Source of the DNA: Neodontobutis hainanensis
Lineage: Eukaryota; Chordata; Actinopteri; Gobiiformes; Odontobutidae
DNA length: 64,000 bases
Direction: 5' to 3'
NCBI GenBank assembly: GCA_024349245.1
Contig: JALDNG010000038.1
Span: forward strand, 3,645,501 to 3,709,500
Program-made: the position numbers and the translations under genes
The notes under the pieces: generated by a model
Told to the model about the DNA's origin: nothing
Seen by the model: only the letters and a program-made list of their open reading frames with translations
Database searches by the model: none
Shown: piece after piece, positions 13,801 to 26,220 of the stretch
Position numbering within the stretch: position 1 is the first letter of the stretch
Layout: the number at the start of each line of letters is the position of its first letter

Positions 13801-14107
13801 AGTCGACCTTCAGGGAAGATTTTTCTAAAGAGCAGATCGTCTCAGACTTTTATATCTAATGTATTATCATTTATTAGCTTTATTAGAACAGAATTTAGCT
13901 GCAAAAACTTAGCAATAGACTAAAAATGAAAAAGCAGTATGGTAATTGTACATACATGTATAGCAGGCCAACATGTTTTCTTCTGACAATGGTTCTTGGA
14001 GACACTCACTTTTTTTGCCTGACACAGAGCTATATTCACTGGATTTTAACATTGAATGTCCAGTGGGATATGGTCATGACTCTGAATAAAGTATATATCA
14101 TAAGCTC
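10881..14107. other. Gene-free DNA
   Basis: Unique, alternating AT-rich and GC-balanced sequence. Blocks at 10980-11190, 12020-12400 and 13130-13330 are GC-richer and could be regulatory. No coding or RNA gene seen. Confidence 0.5.
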
Positions 14108-14220
14108 GCCAGAAGAACAAGAGGAAGTGTCTTGAGAAGGAGAAGTCTGACCTTTCCCGCTTTAGACTGCTGCCCCCTGCAACCTGATCCTGGATAAACG
14201 GAAAAAGATGGATGAATAGA
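14108..14220 (+). mobile_element. LINE 3' tail, probably RTE/Rex3-like
   Basis: GAGGAAGTGTCT, GAAGTCTG and GGATAAACGGAAAAAGATGG match the end of a common fish non-LTR element that terminates in GATG-like repeats. The same family lies in opposite orientation at 48996-49428. Confidence 0.6.
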
Positions 14221-15580
14221 TATATACCTACTTTTTACACCTGGTCAAATGTCTTGCCAATAATTGTACACATTATTTTGTCTTACCAGCAGTTTCATAT
14301 AAAGGAAATGTAAAAAAAAAAAATACTAAATGCATTTTTTTTAACAATGTTCCATTCATGTTGAAACAATGCAGTAAAACTATCCAAACTCTGCATTAAA
14401 CCGTCACATTCCTTTCTGCTGCGTCCTCCTCGGTGCAGGAGTTTTCCACAGGTGAACCACTGCTGCAGAGGGCTGTACTTTTAGACAGCGACAGGTGTCC
14501 ACCCTCTGTGTGATAAAACTGTAAGTAACTATTCGCCGCTGCTATTTTGATTCATGGCTCTGCTCTGAGAAGCTAACTCCACCGTTTCCTGTCGATTCCA
14601 GATTTATGGATGACTTACGATGACAGATCTTTAAGCAGCACGTCTCTGCAGAGTCAGGGTTTCTCCACATCCGGTCCTGTTTAATGGACACATGTTTCAG
14701 ATTTTTTTTTAGCTCGAAGCCATTTCCCTGAACACACACACACTTATACTACAGAAACAACTCAATGTAAACCAGGGTGTTTAGAATTGCTAATGGTGCG
14801 TTGGGTATTTCAAAGACAGCCTGTATTTACTTGCATCATGTTCCAAACCCAGCCAGCGGCCAATCAGATAGGGAAATACCCAAACTCACTAACCTCTTGA
14901 TCTCGAATGCACCGGATTCCCCCCCAAAGAGGAAACATTAGCGGGGCTCAAATGTGTGACTGCTCTATATTTCCCAGGGTACCACAAGCCGCTCTCTCTT
15001 TCATCTACTCGGTGTTGGAGGAACTGCCAAATATACTCGTCTCTGTTTGGCTCATCAAAGTGAGGATATGTCAACAAGTGACGCGCTCCATCAACTCCGC
15101 TGGATACTACTGCTACAATCTCAACTTTAGCTGAGTTGTCATGAGAGTTGCTGTACAGTTATGGAGGTTTCTTCTTCAACAGCTTTAAGAATTCTGAATT
15201 CTGTGAAAACTATTAGTCCATTAAATCTGTACTTGTTCTCATTCTAGAAAAAAAGTGTGGACAACCACTTAATGTAACCCAAAACCATTTGTCTAATATT
15301 TTCTTTCTGATTCCCATATGGTCATAAAACCTGAGCTGGTAACACTATTTCTTTCAAGCATATATGCAAATGTTATTGAGATTTTACTCTCGATGACACT
15401 GTAAGCCCTATTAAATATTTAAAGGCCCTCACTCCACATTTTTCTAATAAAGAGTGAGCAGACAGTAGCATGTAACTGAAGCGTGTTTTTAACTGTGATA
15501 TCTACTGCTAACATGATTTATTAGTGGTTTAACAGCATATACAGTAAGGGCTGTATGTTTAACAGTTCAAAGTGATTCCC

Positions 15581-15581
<1 letters not shown>

Positions 15582-15656
<75 letters not shown>
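15582..15656. repeat. (CA)n microsatellite
   Basis: About 37 uninterrupted AC/CA dinucleotides, likely polymorphic in length. Confidence 0.97.
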
Positions 15657-15660
<4 letters not shown>

Positions 15661-18600
15661 AAGAGCACCTGAGAAGCAGACGAGACATCATTACTCAGGA
15701 GCAGCAGAGAAAGCGGGAATCTCTTGGTACTGGATCTTTATTTAAAGACAAGGGGAGCAGACAGGGAATAAGGAAGTACAGGGCAGAGTCTTCAGGCTGG
15801 TTCGAGGGCAAAGAGGGGAATCTTCAAACAGCGGTGGGGCGGCGGAGAGGTGAGATATTTTAGTAAAGAAGAGGGCAATCTTGGGGCAATTCGGTACAGG
15901 AGATAAGAGCTGAATGAAACCCAGGAGGTGTAGGGACTTTCGAGGATGGCATCAGGTTGAAGAGGGTCTGTGGGCTGAGAGAAGGCAGTGATGTAAGTAA
16001 ATGTAATCAGTCTCTGATAAGGCAGGCTTGGATCAGGTCTGGTGAGTCTCGAGAGGAAGGCCAACACAAAGGGAAACTAGTAACAGATTTTTGAGGAAAA
16101 GGCAACATTGGAAAGCCTTTGTTTGACATTTAAAACACTATTTACAAAGCACAGCGTGTATTTGAAAGAACGAACATGGCATAACTACAGTAATGTTACA
16201 GATTGTACTGTCTTTCTATTCATTAATTTTATTCATGAAAGTTTATCCGATGCTGTGCAAAAAGTCATGGCTAAAAATCTCCCTAGGCTTATAAAATTCG
16301 ACATAAATGAGAAAGAGAAAATACATTACACAAACCTAAACAATTACTATCAATAAAACAAGGACATGGAGCATTAAAACATACAGATGCAGAGACTATA
16401 TACATTATATTTGACCCTGGCTCACTCTGTAGTTCTACTGAGGGTGTAGTGCTCACAGATCGGGTTAGATTTCACTTTATAATTTAAATTTTGGAAATAT
16501 TTGTTGGAAACTTGTTTTTATTTCAGTCTAATGTTTCTGTCTGTAATCTACAGTCTCCACTGACAGCTCCCCTAGTGGTCATACACATACTGCCATACTT
16601 TTACATCATACCCTTTCTGGGGCAGGGCCATAAATATACATACTTATAATATTTAATAGATTATGCTTTTGCTGAATTTGACAGTAATGCTACTTTAAAG
16701 GCTTTTGAGCCATCACTTTAAAAGCTTGTTTATAAAGGGACGTTATGCTTTTCATTACAGACTGGCATGCTTGGCTCATACAATAAAACAAATGAGACAG
16801 AATCACTGCGTGGACCAAAAATAAATCATAAAACCCTTATGTTTGATTTGAAATGGGTTTATGGTTTCGAGCCACTGGGCACTGGGCGGGAGCGATCTTA
16901 ATGGAGGTAGATGGGACATGAATCAATGGATCCAATTCTGTTTTCTTCTCCGGTTACACTGTATGTGAACTAATGAAGCAGGGGAGTGAGCAGTTAGGCA
17001 GATGAAAGATACAGATGTGGTTAAATGGAAAAGGTTAAAAGAGAGGATGGAGAATTATGGGCGCTGTAAAGTTGGGGTTGCTTTTTCTGTCAAAGTTGGA
17101 GAGTTTTCAAAACGCTACTTTTTTATTAATTATAAAAACCTTCACAAATCACTTCTAGTGTAATATGTCCGGTGCAAATCCTGTACAGTAACTTAGAATA
17201 TTCATTGTTGATGTCAAGGTAAATCAATCAAGATAAGCTTTAATAAGAAACTTGAAGCATGTATTTGATTTCTGCAGCAGGTTTGTGAGCCTGCAACACT
17301 TTAAGCAGTCTCAGCCCTCCATGATCCGATGCATACACACACATATTCTTTTGCTGAAGTACCCGTTCTGTATTTTTGGACCTGCTCTGAGCCACAACCC
17401 TCCATCCCAATAAGCCTGGAAAAATATTTGAGTGTCTTGTTACTAGGTAAAATCATAACACCCTGTCAAAGGCAATAATTAGTAACACTAATGTTATGTA
17501 AGGTATTCCACCAGCTCCTGGGATTATTTTTATGACACATATAGAAACTCAGTCTTTGCTTTGACAGTGGGAGGAAGCTGGAGTACCTGGAGAGAATCCA
17601 AGGTAACAACTGAGTCCTATACTACAGCTGAAGAAAAGAAAAAAGGTGTAATGATATAAAACTGCTTTCCAAGGCAGTGCGCACAGTTGAGCCATAGAAA
17701 AATGACCACAGAAAATTACATAACAGACAAAACTATTACCTCAATCTTAACTCTTCTATGATTCTTTTTAAATGAAACCAAAGGAGTGGATTTCCTGAAT
17801 GCCTAAACCTTGATTTAATGTCAGGCTTCCCTGGCCACCCCTGCCTTTCAAAGCCTGTATAATTTCTTTACAGTAGCTCTATGTGTTAATTCAACTTCTT
17901 TTAAGAGCCACTGTTGCACACAAGGTTGAAACACAAAGCTGTACGCCAGGCTGAACTGGTTAAATCTTAATAGGATCGTCAACGCCCAGGCATTTTGTTA
18001 CTCTTTACACTTTGCTAAATACTCCATCTCAGCAAATGTTAGACCCCTTTACCTTTAGTTTTAGCATTGTCTTTTGGTGTTAATGGTGACTTGTCTGCTT
18101 TTCTTCTCTCTCGCTTCCATACTGTTCTCTCCCGTCGACTCCAAAACTCATGGTCTCGCTCGTAATTGGTATTTTTGTTCGAGCCGTACAAAACATGCAA
18201 CAACGGAGCCTCGCACCACAAATGCAGTATTGATTCATTATTTTGCTCATAGTTGTCTGACAGCAGGGAACCTTATTAGGGAGGCTAATTTGAGGGGTGA
18301 CTAGCAATCCAATTAGGCATAATTGGAGCAACATTCAGACATAACCTGTGCCAAATCAGGCCACCTCTGCACTGTCACATCAATGCCACTGTGAAGACAA
18401 TTGTGTTATTTTATTTTATTTTCTATATATTGGCTTGTTTGACTAGTTAAAAGCACAATTACTGACACAGGACATGTTAAAACCAAACTGACTCTTCTGG
18501 TTCTTATCCCTTCACAACAGCTGCACTTCCAAACATGGCAGCGTTTTGTGTTTAAACAATCCATCACAGCCTCTTCTTCTCGCTGTTACTATATCTACCT

Positions 18601-20045
18601 CGAGAGCCTGCCAACTTCGCTGTTGTGCGGTTTGGCTCATTGTTCGCAGCTCTTGTAAAGCTAATTATCACTGCAATAAAGTCTCTTGGCTCTATTCTGT
18701 AAAAAGCAGGATAAACTGGTTGTTGGAGGGTAAGTCACTCTTTTTTTGTAGACAGAAAGCAGAAAATGGCACGCAGGTAATACAGGGACAAGTACAATAC
18801 ATGGGAAAATCTCTAGAGCTCAAGAGGTTCTCTTCAAAATGCAAAGCAGAAGGGATTGAAAGAAGTGAAAATAGTCATGCATTTAGCTTGTATTGTAGGT
18901 GGACAGTGAAGTTTCACGCCAGAGATGCCCCAGAGCCTGTAGGTCGTAGCCTTTTCATTCAAATCAAACCCCCACACGCCACTCCAGGAAACTTTGGCCC
19001 TGACTGTGGAGAGCGAATGGCCCACCCTGATAATTACATTGGGATATAGAGATTGTATTGCCACAGGGTTTGAAACACTCCCATTGCTTTAAAAAAAATA
19101 ACTTCCCACACTTGATGAGCACGGCTACAGTCCGACTTTGTTTGATCCTTTGAGAAAAAAACTGAGAAAATCAAGCACAGGCATGAAGCGGTAAAGTCCT
19201 ATCCAAGCTTTGGGGAACATGTGAGCTAAAGGAACGTGTACATACCAATGCACTGTAAAGGAGGGAAGTGCTTTGACTTACCTGAAGGCTAATGCAAAAA
19301 ACATGAAGGTGATTTCTGGCGAGTAAAAATGTAAGAATAGTGCTGATCTCCAACAAGACAGCGCTACATTAATTGGGGAGCTAAAACAGCCGAGTGAAAA
19401 GCAGTATTTTCTTTGTTTATTCTCCGAATTCAGCACTTTTCGGCGGCGAGGTGCCCTCAAAAGCATAAAGAAGGAGGTTATAAGAGTTACACTATTAAAC
19501 CGGGACAACATTATGCTTGTGCCCTGTGTTAATTGAGTCTTCGGTGCAGATGTGAAATGTGTCAGGTAATCTGTTCTCACCACATTAGCCACATTAGCAA
19601 GACAATAGGTCACGTCTCTCTTAACACTGCTGCTAATCAACTGTTTGCTTATCAGCCGGCAGTGATGAGCTGAAGGCATGTGTCTTTAGGCTTAAGGCAA
19701 TTGTTGAGCGCTACTAATTGTGTTATACTGTATGTGGGCAGGCTTCTGGTTGATGTAGATGATTGAAATTTAAATTAGTTTTCTTATTCACTTAGCCAAA
19801 TAGCACCAGATGCAGTTAGTTTAGGGGTGTGCTCACACTGGACTGTAACAGGAAATGATTTGTTCTGGTCACAATCCATTAGTAATGCCTTTCTTTTAGT
19901 TTAGTTTATGTAGACCATTTAAACGCATACGTAGGCATTGAGTATATGGTTAAGAATGAATGTGTATGTTTGAATTATATAAGTTTATCTTTATTATTTG
20001 CATACATTTGATCCTGTATCGTCACAGTGGACAGTTGTGTATTCT
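15657..20045. other. Gene-free DNA
   Basis: A purine-rich block (15657-16080) follows the microsatellite. A 167-codon frame (18546-19049) has no recognisable domain. GC-richer unique blocks at 18880-19060 and 19380-19680 may be regulatory. Confidence 0.5.
18040..18335. promoter_or_regulatory. Candidate noncoding regulatory island
   Basis: It contains GGAGGCTAATTTGAGGGG and CAATCCAATTAGGCATAATT, and a GC-richer body with few stops on either strand. It is not recognisable as protein. Confidence 0.3.
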
Positions 20046-20195
20046 TGTACAATGACAGCAATGACCGAGACCAAGACATGTCCGAGAACAGAGAACATTA
20101 ATATCATGACAAGACCAAGACTTTTAGCTATCGAGACGGAATCAAGATTAAAACCATGTCAGGGAGAGACCAAGTCAAGACCAGAACCGATGTAT
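20046..20195 (+). repeat. GACCAAGAC-rich dispersed repeat
   Basis: Many degenerate copies of GACCAAGAC/GAGACCAAG. Related sequence occurs at 21473, 48025 (reverse), 58940 (reverse) and 62605. Confidence 0.5.
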
Positions 20196-20249
20196 GCTTA
20201 CAAGACTGTAATCGATACAAGAGAACAGTTAAAAAATCTGTCCTAGTCC

Positions 20250-22575
20250 AGTTTTCAAAAAAACTTATGGAGAACAGTGTTTGGTAAATACTTAAATATT
20301 AAATGATTGAGGTTTTCATCCAATAACAAACAAATATGCCATTTGTCTTGAGCACTACATCACTGTTACGACCTGGCTCTAATAGCCACAACAAAAATGT
20401 GAGACACAACAATAACAGTACAAGGTAATTTCTTTAAATAACAATAAAGTTTGTTATGTGGGTAACAGTTGTGTGACTGTGTGGGTGAGTGAAGGTGCGG
20501 GTGTTAGAATGAAGCATTGTGCAGCGTTGTCACGGCATAAACAAAAGACAGCAGCAGGTCACACAGAGAGGGAAAAGAAGAGTTCAGATGGAACAGGCGG
20601 CTTGTATCCGGGGTAGGATCCAGGGTCCAGGCGTCTCCCATCAGTCCGGGACGACTCCAGCTCCAACACAAGAGACGATAAATAATAACGAAGGCAGGGG
20701 CCATCACAGTCACTAACAAACACATTTTATTTCAACAGACATTGATGGGATGGTATTAAGTTGTGATATTAGCAGTCAGCCTTCACACTCTTCTTGATTT
20801 TTGCTGGAAAGTTTTGCCGGTAGTAGACTAAGATCCAAGTTTATACTGTGCAATGTAAACTGAACCATACCATAAGAATAAATGTGTCAAAAAAGAAACC
20901 AAAAAAATACCAGATACTAATATTTAAGTGTATATTTGTGAAAGGCAAAGTACTGAACAATAATCAAAACACTATTAAACTGGAATCATTATTTCTTCAA
21001 TACATTTTAACATGTTTTATTCAATTCCAAACAGACGGCCTTTGATTCACACATGGACTACAATAAATGATCTCTGAATTAGGGTTAGGGTTAGAAATCA
21101 CCACATATTTCTCTTTTGGTTGTTAAATCACACTGGTGTCAACAGCTCATTACCACCTTATTACAGCTTCATTCTGCAGTTCGCCTTTTGCCACAGGCCA
21201 CAGTGCAAGTGCCGCAGCTGTTTACCTCCCACGCTGGTGTCCACCCGTGATGCAGCCGCCTAATGAGGCATGTCGCCCAGGTTGTAGGTCATGGGAACCT
21301 TGTCCGCTGTGAGACCCTGAGACTTGTGTACATAAAGGAGAACACATACAACAGGTGAGATCGGATACAGGTCCCATTCACTGGGCTACACAGAGAGAAG
21401 ACAGTACAAGGGGCTCGGGACCCGGATGCATTTCCTTCCGCATATTAAGAGTCAAATTACCCTGTCATGACCGAGACCAGAGTGTACTACAACCAAGTCA
21501 AGACGGAAACAGAGTCAGAATTAAGACCAGTGCACAATACAGTATGTGTGGAATAATACCAGGGAGCAGTTCCTATATTTAAACACTCCAAGTCCAGTCT
21601 CAGACCAATTGAAACTTGTGAACAGATGAATTTATCTGACTCATAACCACAGTGAGCACAGTATGAACAGAAATGCAACAATGACAGTGATCTAACCCAC
21701 AATACAAAAGTCTTCTAAATCTTCAAAAAGTCATCTAACTCTCAGATTTCTGGCCCTGATTGCAGGTTCTGTTAGACTATTGCAGCTATACTATAACTTA
21801 GACTAACATTTTAGCAGCCACACTGAAAACAACTCAGTCGAATCTCAATAATGTTGTTGATTATTGGATAAGTTGTGGAACAGATTTGACCAGGCTTAAT
21901 CTTTACTAGTGTTACATTTGATACCATCCATGGAATTTCAATGTAGAAAAGCAATTTAGAGATTAAAATATTTCTCAAAACAAGCTTAAAAAACAGGACT
22001 CACGTAAAAAGAATAAAAAATGTATGACGGATAATCCAGTAAAGCCAGTAACCTCTAATAACACTCATTAATATAATAATTTAAGTGTTAAAATTCAAAG
22101 ATGCAACTTTGCTTCCAGCACGTCTGGTTAGATGCTATACTGCCTTTTTCTTGTTTTGTTTGTTCCATAAACACTGGCAATAAAGATAAATCTCATCTAG
22201 TGTGAATTTGGGTAATCTGTGACACTTTTTATCATTTTGATTTCAGCGCCTTATTTGGACACATGTCACAGCTGTAAAGACATAATGGACCATTCTGTTT
22301 TCTAACGTTACCAAAAAAGAACTTAGTAGATATCACCTACAAGTGAGAAATTACATTTAAGATACGTTTTTGTGTTTTTCATACAGCACTCTGTGTTTTA
22401 TTGAACTCAGCAAAAAGTTATAACAGCCATTCTGCATAAATAACCCATAATCCTCCATCACACCATTATGTTCAGCTCGTCTCAACTACACACCGGCCTG
22501 ACCAGGAAAGTCATCATGTGGTGTATTTGGGGTCATTCACCTTGAAAACTGAGTCCAGATGCCTTTGCTTTAACC
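20250..22575. other. Gene-free DNA with dispersed repeat pieces
   Basis: 20345-20720 begins CACTGTTACGACCTGGCT and may be an unclassified mobile-element fragment. A few telomere-like TTAGGG units are at 21080-21093. 21473-21506 belongs to the GAGACCAGAGTGTA family. No gene seen. Confidence 0.45.
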
Positions 22576-22853
22576 CAGGCATGCCCAAAGTCCGGCCCGG
22601 GGGCCATTCATGGCACAAGGTTAGATTTCATGTGGCCCTCATCTTCAGAGATAAAATGTACTGTTTATGGCCCCAACAGCAGCAGCTTTATACAAACCCC
22701 ATTCAAATCCAACTAAAACCTGTTCAAATTCAACTAAAATCCAGTCAAATCCAACTAAAACCTGCATTTGTGAAAAAAGAATCAAAAGTTGGCCCTTGGA
22801 AATTTTCCTTTCATCAGATGCGGCCCGCTTTTCAACAACTTTGGACACCCCTG
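22576..22853. mobile_element. Nonautonomous hAT-like element with an internal tandem array
   Basis: It starts CAGGCATGCCCAAAGTCCGG and ends CAACTTTGGACACCCCTG, inverted repeats of hAT type. The flanks CTTTAACC and CTTTAAAC agree at 7 of 8 positions, as an aged 8-bp duplication. Inside, 22695-22770 repeats a roughly 21-bp unit of the form TTCAAATCCAACTAAAACCTG about three and a half times. Confidence 0.75.
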
Positions 22854-24589
22854 CTTTAAACTTTTCTTCAAGATGATCTGGATGACTGAGACCCTTCACA
22901 GACAATCACACATGATGCATGGCTCAAGACATGCCCCATGCACCAAATGTCTTTGTTTGTGGTTTTTAATGTGCCTTTGTTTTTGCTTTTGCTGCTTTTC
23001 TTGGATTGAATAAAAGAAAACTATTCAGCCCTTGTAGTGTTGGTGGCTTAGCTTTCCCGTATCCTAATTTATCTTTATTGGGCAAGGATCTGAATTAAAC
23101 CCTTAAATGAGATACATGCTGTCCTTAGCTAATCTGGTTCAGAACAGTGCAGGTAGTTTCAGCTTTTACCTGCATTCTTTCTGTTATTTTACAACAGAAA
23201 ACACATTAATGTGCCCCAGGTTCATTGGATCAACCCCACAGCCACAAAACTCCAATAAAATAACTCCAAACTAATGCTACTAATTCACTTATGCAACTTG
23301 AGGTCAATAAAATTGCACATTTTGCTCTTTTTAAGGCTTTAAATGACTGTCCTACATTACCTAACTCAAGCGTCCCACTTTATCAAACGTGATTGATAAA
23401 GTTTTCCCGCCACTGTTTGTGTTCGCCATTTGCTCCACCTTTTTTGTTGACATCTCAAACAAAGGTTCTGTGATTTCAGACAGACAACAAGCATACCCAC
23501 TATTTCGTTTGTGGTGGTGGACTAGATTTTGTTAAAACGTGAAATAAACCCTTTGAAGCTTAGGTGTCCCAGATTACCCAATGGGATGGGCCTTATGCAT
23601 TTCTTTGTTTTTCTAAATGTTTTTGTCTCTCCATTTGTGCCCATTGTTACTGTAAATCCAACTCCAAACAGAAACTAGATTCATTCTTTGTATAAAAAAA
23701 AAAAGAATTAGGATGGTTGGCCAGGCTAGTCTTTAGTACTACAACCCTAGTTTCCAAGAGAAAACAGAAAGACTTTGGAAGCTTAAAATGTGTTAATATT
23801 TCCATTCACTCAGGAGAACTGCTTCTTCTGTCTGCAGCTCTGTGGATGCCTGCCTCTGTGTCAGATTAGCAGCGAGTTGTTCGTGAATAAACAGCTGGTT
23901 TGTAACACGAGTCGTTGTTTGGCTGCGGGCCAGTACAGTAGGGGTAAATAGAGCAAATACAGACAGGCCTTGCAGATGCTAATGTACTTAGCGTTAGCGG
24001 TAAACAAAATGAGATTACCGGGGAAAGGAAGGCAAACTCTGAATTTGATTTACTCAGGCTTAGCGTAAACAGCTTGTCAAACTCCTGCACTGCTGTTATG
24101 AAAAGGCTGCCGAATGTGTATTTGACTAACAAGCTCCGCAAGTGCTATTCATAAAATTACCCAGGCAATTGTCACTGTAATTGGAAGTGAATGTGAAAGC
24201 AGAACACATAAACGCCTCTCTTCGAAAAAAATAAATATTTCAGATTGTTGTTGTGCCTTGAGTGATAGGGGATTATCACAAACAGTGCCTATAATAAGGA
24301 TAATAATAACAGAATCTGAATAATGCCAACAGATAAACAACACACAGCAAAGTAGCAGCTGGGAAAGATCAACTCAGTGGTAGTTAGTGTTAGTGCAGCC
24401 ACGTGTTTCTGCCATATTAACATAATCCACACACTATAATCCAGAGGCAGCAGCACCACGGGCCTCTCCATATGAAGCCGATAACGAGACAGCAGCCCTT
24501 ATGGGAATCACTAAATGAGATGGAACCAGGCTTAGAGCGCTTACTTTGTGATAAATAGCAAGTTCCATGGCATTTCCAGTCATTTTATT

Positions 24590-24720
24590 CTCACCGCTGA
24601 GAGAAAGTTTTCCTTATTCCTTCACAAAAAGCCAGGCTAATTGCATGTCAATAATTCAGCGCTTAATTTTAATGGCCAGGAGAGTTCATTTATTCATCTA
24701 AGGGCTGATTAATAAGGATG
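24590..24720. promoter_or_regulatory. Candidate noncoding regulatory island
   Basis: GCTAATTGCATGTCAATAAT, GCGCTTAATTTTAATGGCC and GGCTGATTAATAAGG lie within 100 bp. This is the densest cluster of homeodomain/POU-like cores I saw in the desert. Confidence 0.35.
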
Positions 24721-26079
24721 AAAGAGTGAGACGGGGCATGGTCTATTCTCTCTCTTACATGGTACAAAGGTCTGGCAGAGCCCTGAGTCAGCTTTTTTGG
24801 TGAGAGTGCTGGGCCGGTGGGGCACACACTGGAGAGAACGTAAGAGGAAGTGTCTATTTGGATGAACTGGATATCTCAGAGGGCAGCCAATCATGAGATT
24901 CTCACAAAAGGAAGAAACTCACATTGTAATGCTAATAGACATTGTGTGAGAATGTATTTACCTTTTCCAGGGGTTCTTCAACCAGAAATATCAGGTCTTT
25001 ACTTCATTTGATTTTTTTCCCTTTTTTTTTCGTTGTGTGTCTTTTATATAGTGTCAAAAACAATTTGGTACAACAAAACTTTGGTATTAGGTGTTTTATT
25101 TTATTTGAACTAAGAATGAAATTATTGGAAAATTAAGAGTGGACAAAAATTTCGTGCTGCATTTATTAAGGAAAAAAATATCCAAATTACAAAAATGTAA
25201 TCTGACCAGCCACAGATCACTTTGTCAATAAAATGGGTCTTGAATCCCCTTCTTGAAGAAAATCCTTTTCTTCAAAATGACCTGGATGACTGAGAACCTG
25301 CACAGACATGGAGTGTAGTTGTACGTCGATAATCCAAAGATGGCAGGTTGTGCAAGACAACAGCAACAGACTAGCTCACTGTTTCTCAAACATCTTTGGA
25401 TCGGACCCAAATTTCAAAAGAAATTTGTGACGCAACGTCCTTCCTGGTGTTAACTAATTACTTGCAATGCTATTTCTCAGTGCTTTCAATCAGAATTTTC
25501 CCTCGTTTGTCATATTATTCCTCAGCATTAACAATTTTTTAAAAACAGCTATTTTTTTCTTTAAATACTCATGGATTTTTAAATATTTTACTGATTCTAT
25601 AAAATTGAATTGAGGTGGCTTTTTTTTGGCAACCCAAATTGAAATCTCCTTCAAACCACTTTTGGGTCGTGGCGTAATATTTGTTGATGAGGCAATGTTT
25701 GTGCCTCAATGTTTGTGTACGGACAAGTTACAGGAGTGTTTTTGTCACTCAGCCTGAATATAATGTCTTGTTTTAATGTCTTACAAGTGTGTGGACATTT
25801 GTTTTTCGGACATCTCTTTTACATAGTGTGAATGTTGTGTTCACATACTTGTGTTGCTCTTCTTTTCTGGAAGTCACTCTTGACCCGACACAATCCTAGT
25901 CAGGACGCAAGCTTTGTTTCCGCTAAAAGCTAACGGTATTATAGACCACTTTTGTATTAGCCAGTTCAAAAATTCGAAGAAATAAAAAATAAAAAACGCC
26001 CCTGTGTTTTGGATTGGTGGATGATGGGGACATGGCAGGCCACTCTTCACAATGGCAGCACTTCCTCCAGGACTAATGG

Positions 26080-26220
26080 CCTCTGAGCTGCAGCTTTTGT
26101 CCCCTGATTAGTCGGTCTATTCAGCGCTCAGCCCCCTAATTGCGTAGCCTGTTTAGCTACCCTGCATTACAGTACGCATTAATGAGACACAATTACTGCA
26201 CCAGGAAAATCTGTGTCCCT
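26080..26220. promoter_or_regulatory. Candidate noncoding regulatory island
   Basis: CTGATTAGTCGG, CCCTAATTGCGTAGCC, CGCATTAATGAGAC and ACAATTACTG lie within 140 bp of otherwise GC-balanced unique sequence. Confidence 0.35.

Noticed and set aside
15792..16067. 91-codon frame on the - strand beside the (CA)n repeat
   Set aside because: It lies in a purine-rich low-complexity block, and the opposite strand and other frames give no homologue.
18546..19049. 167-codon frame on the + strand
   Set aside because: No domain, signal peptide or splice context. The region reads like GC-richer unique noncoding DNA with few stops.
20345..20725. Possible LTR-type or other element starting TGTTACGACC
   Set aside because: No paired terminal repeats and no coding remnant, so it was left as unclassified within the intergenic entry.
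21076..21093. Telomere-like TTAGGG repeats
   Set aside because: Only two to three units; not a meaningful interstitial telomeric array.
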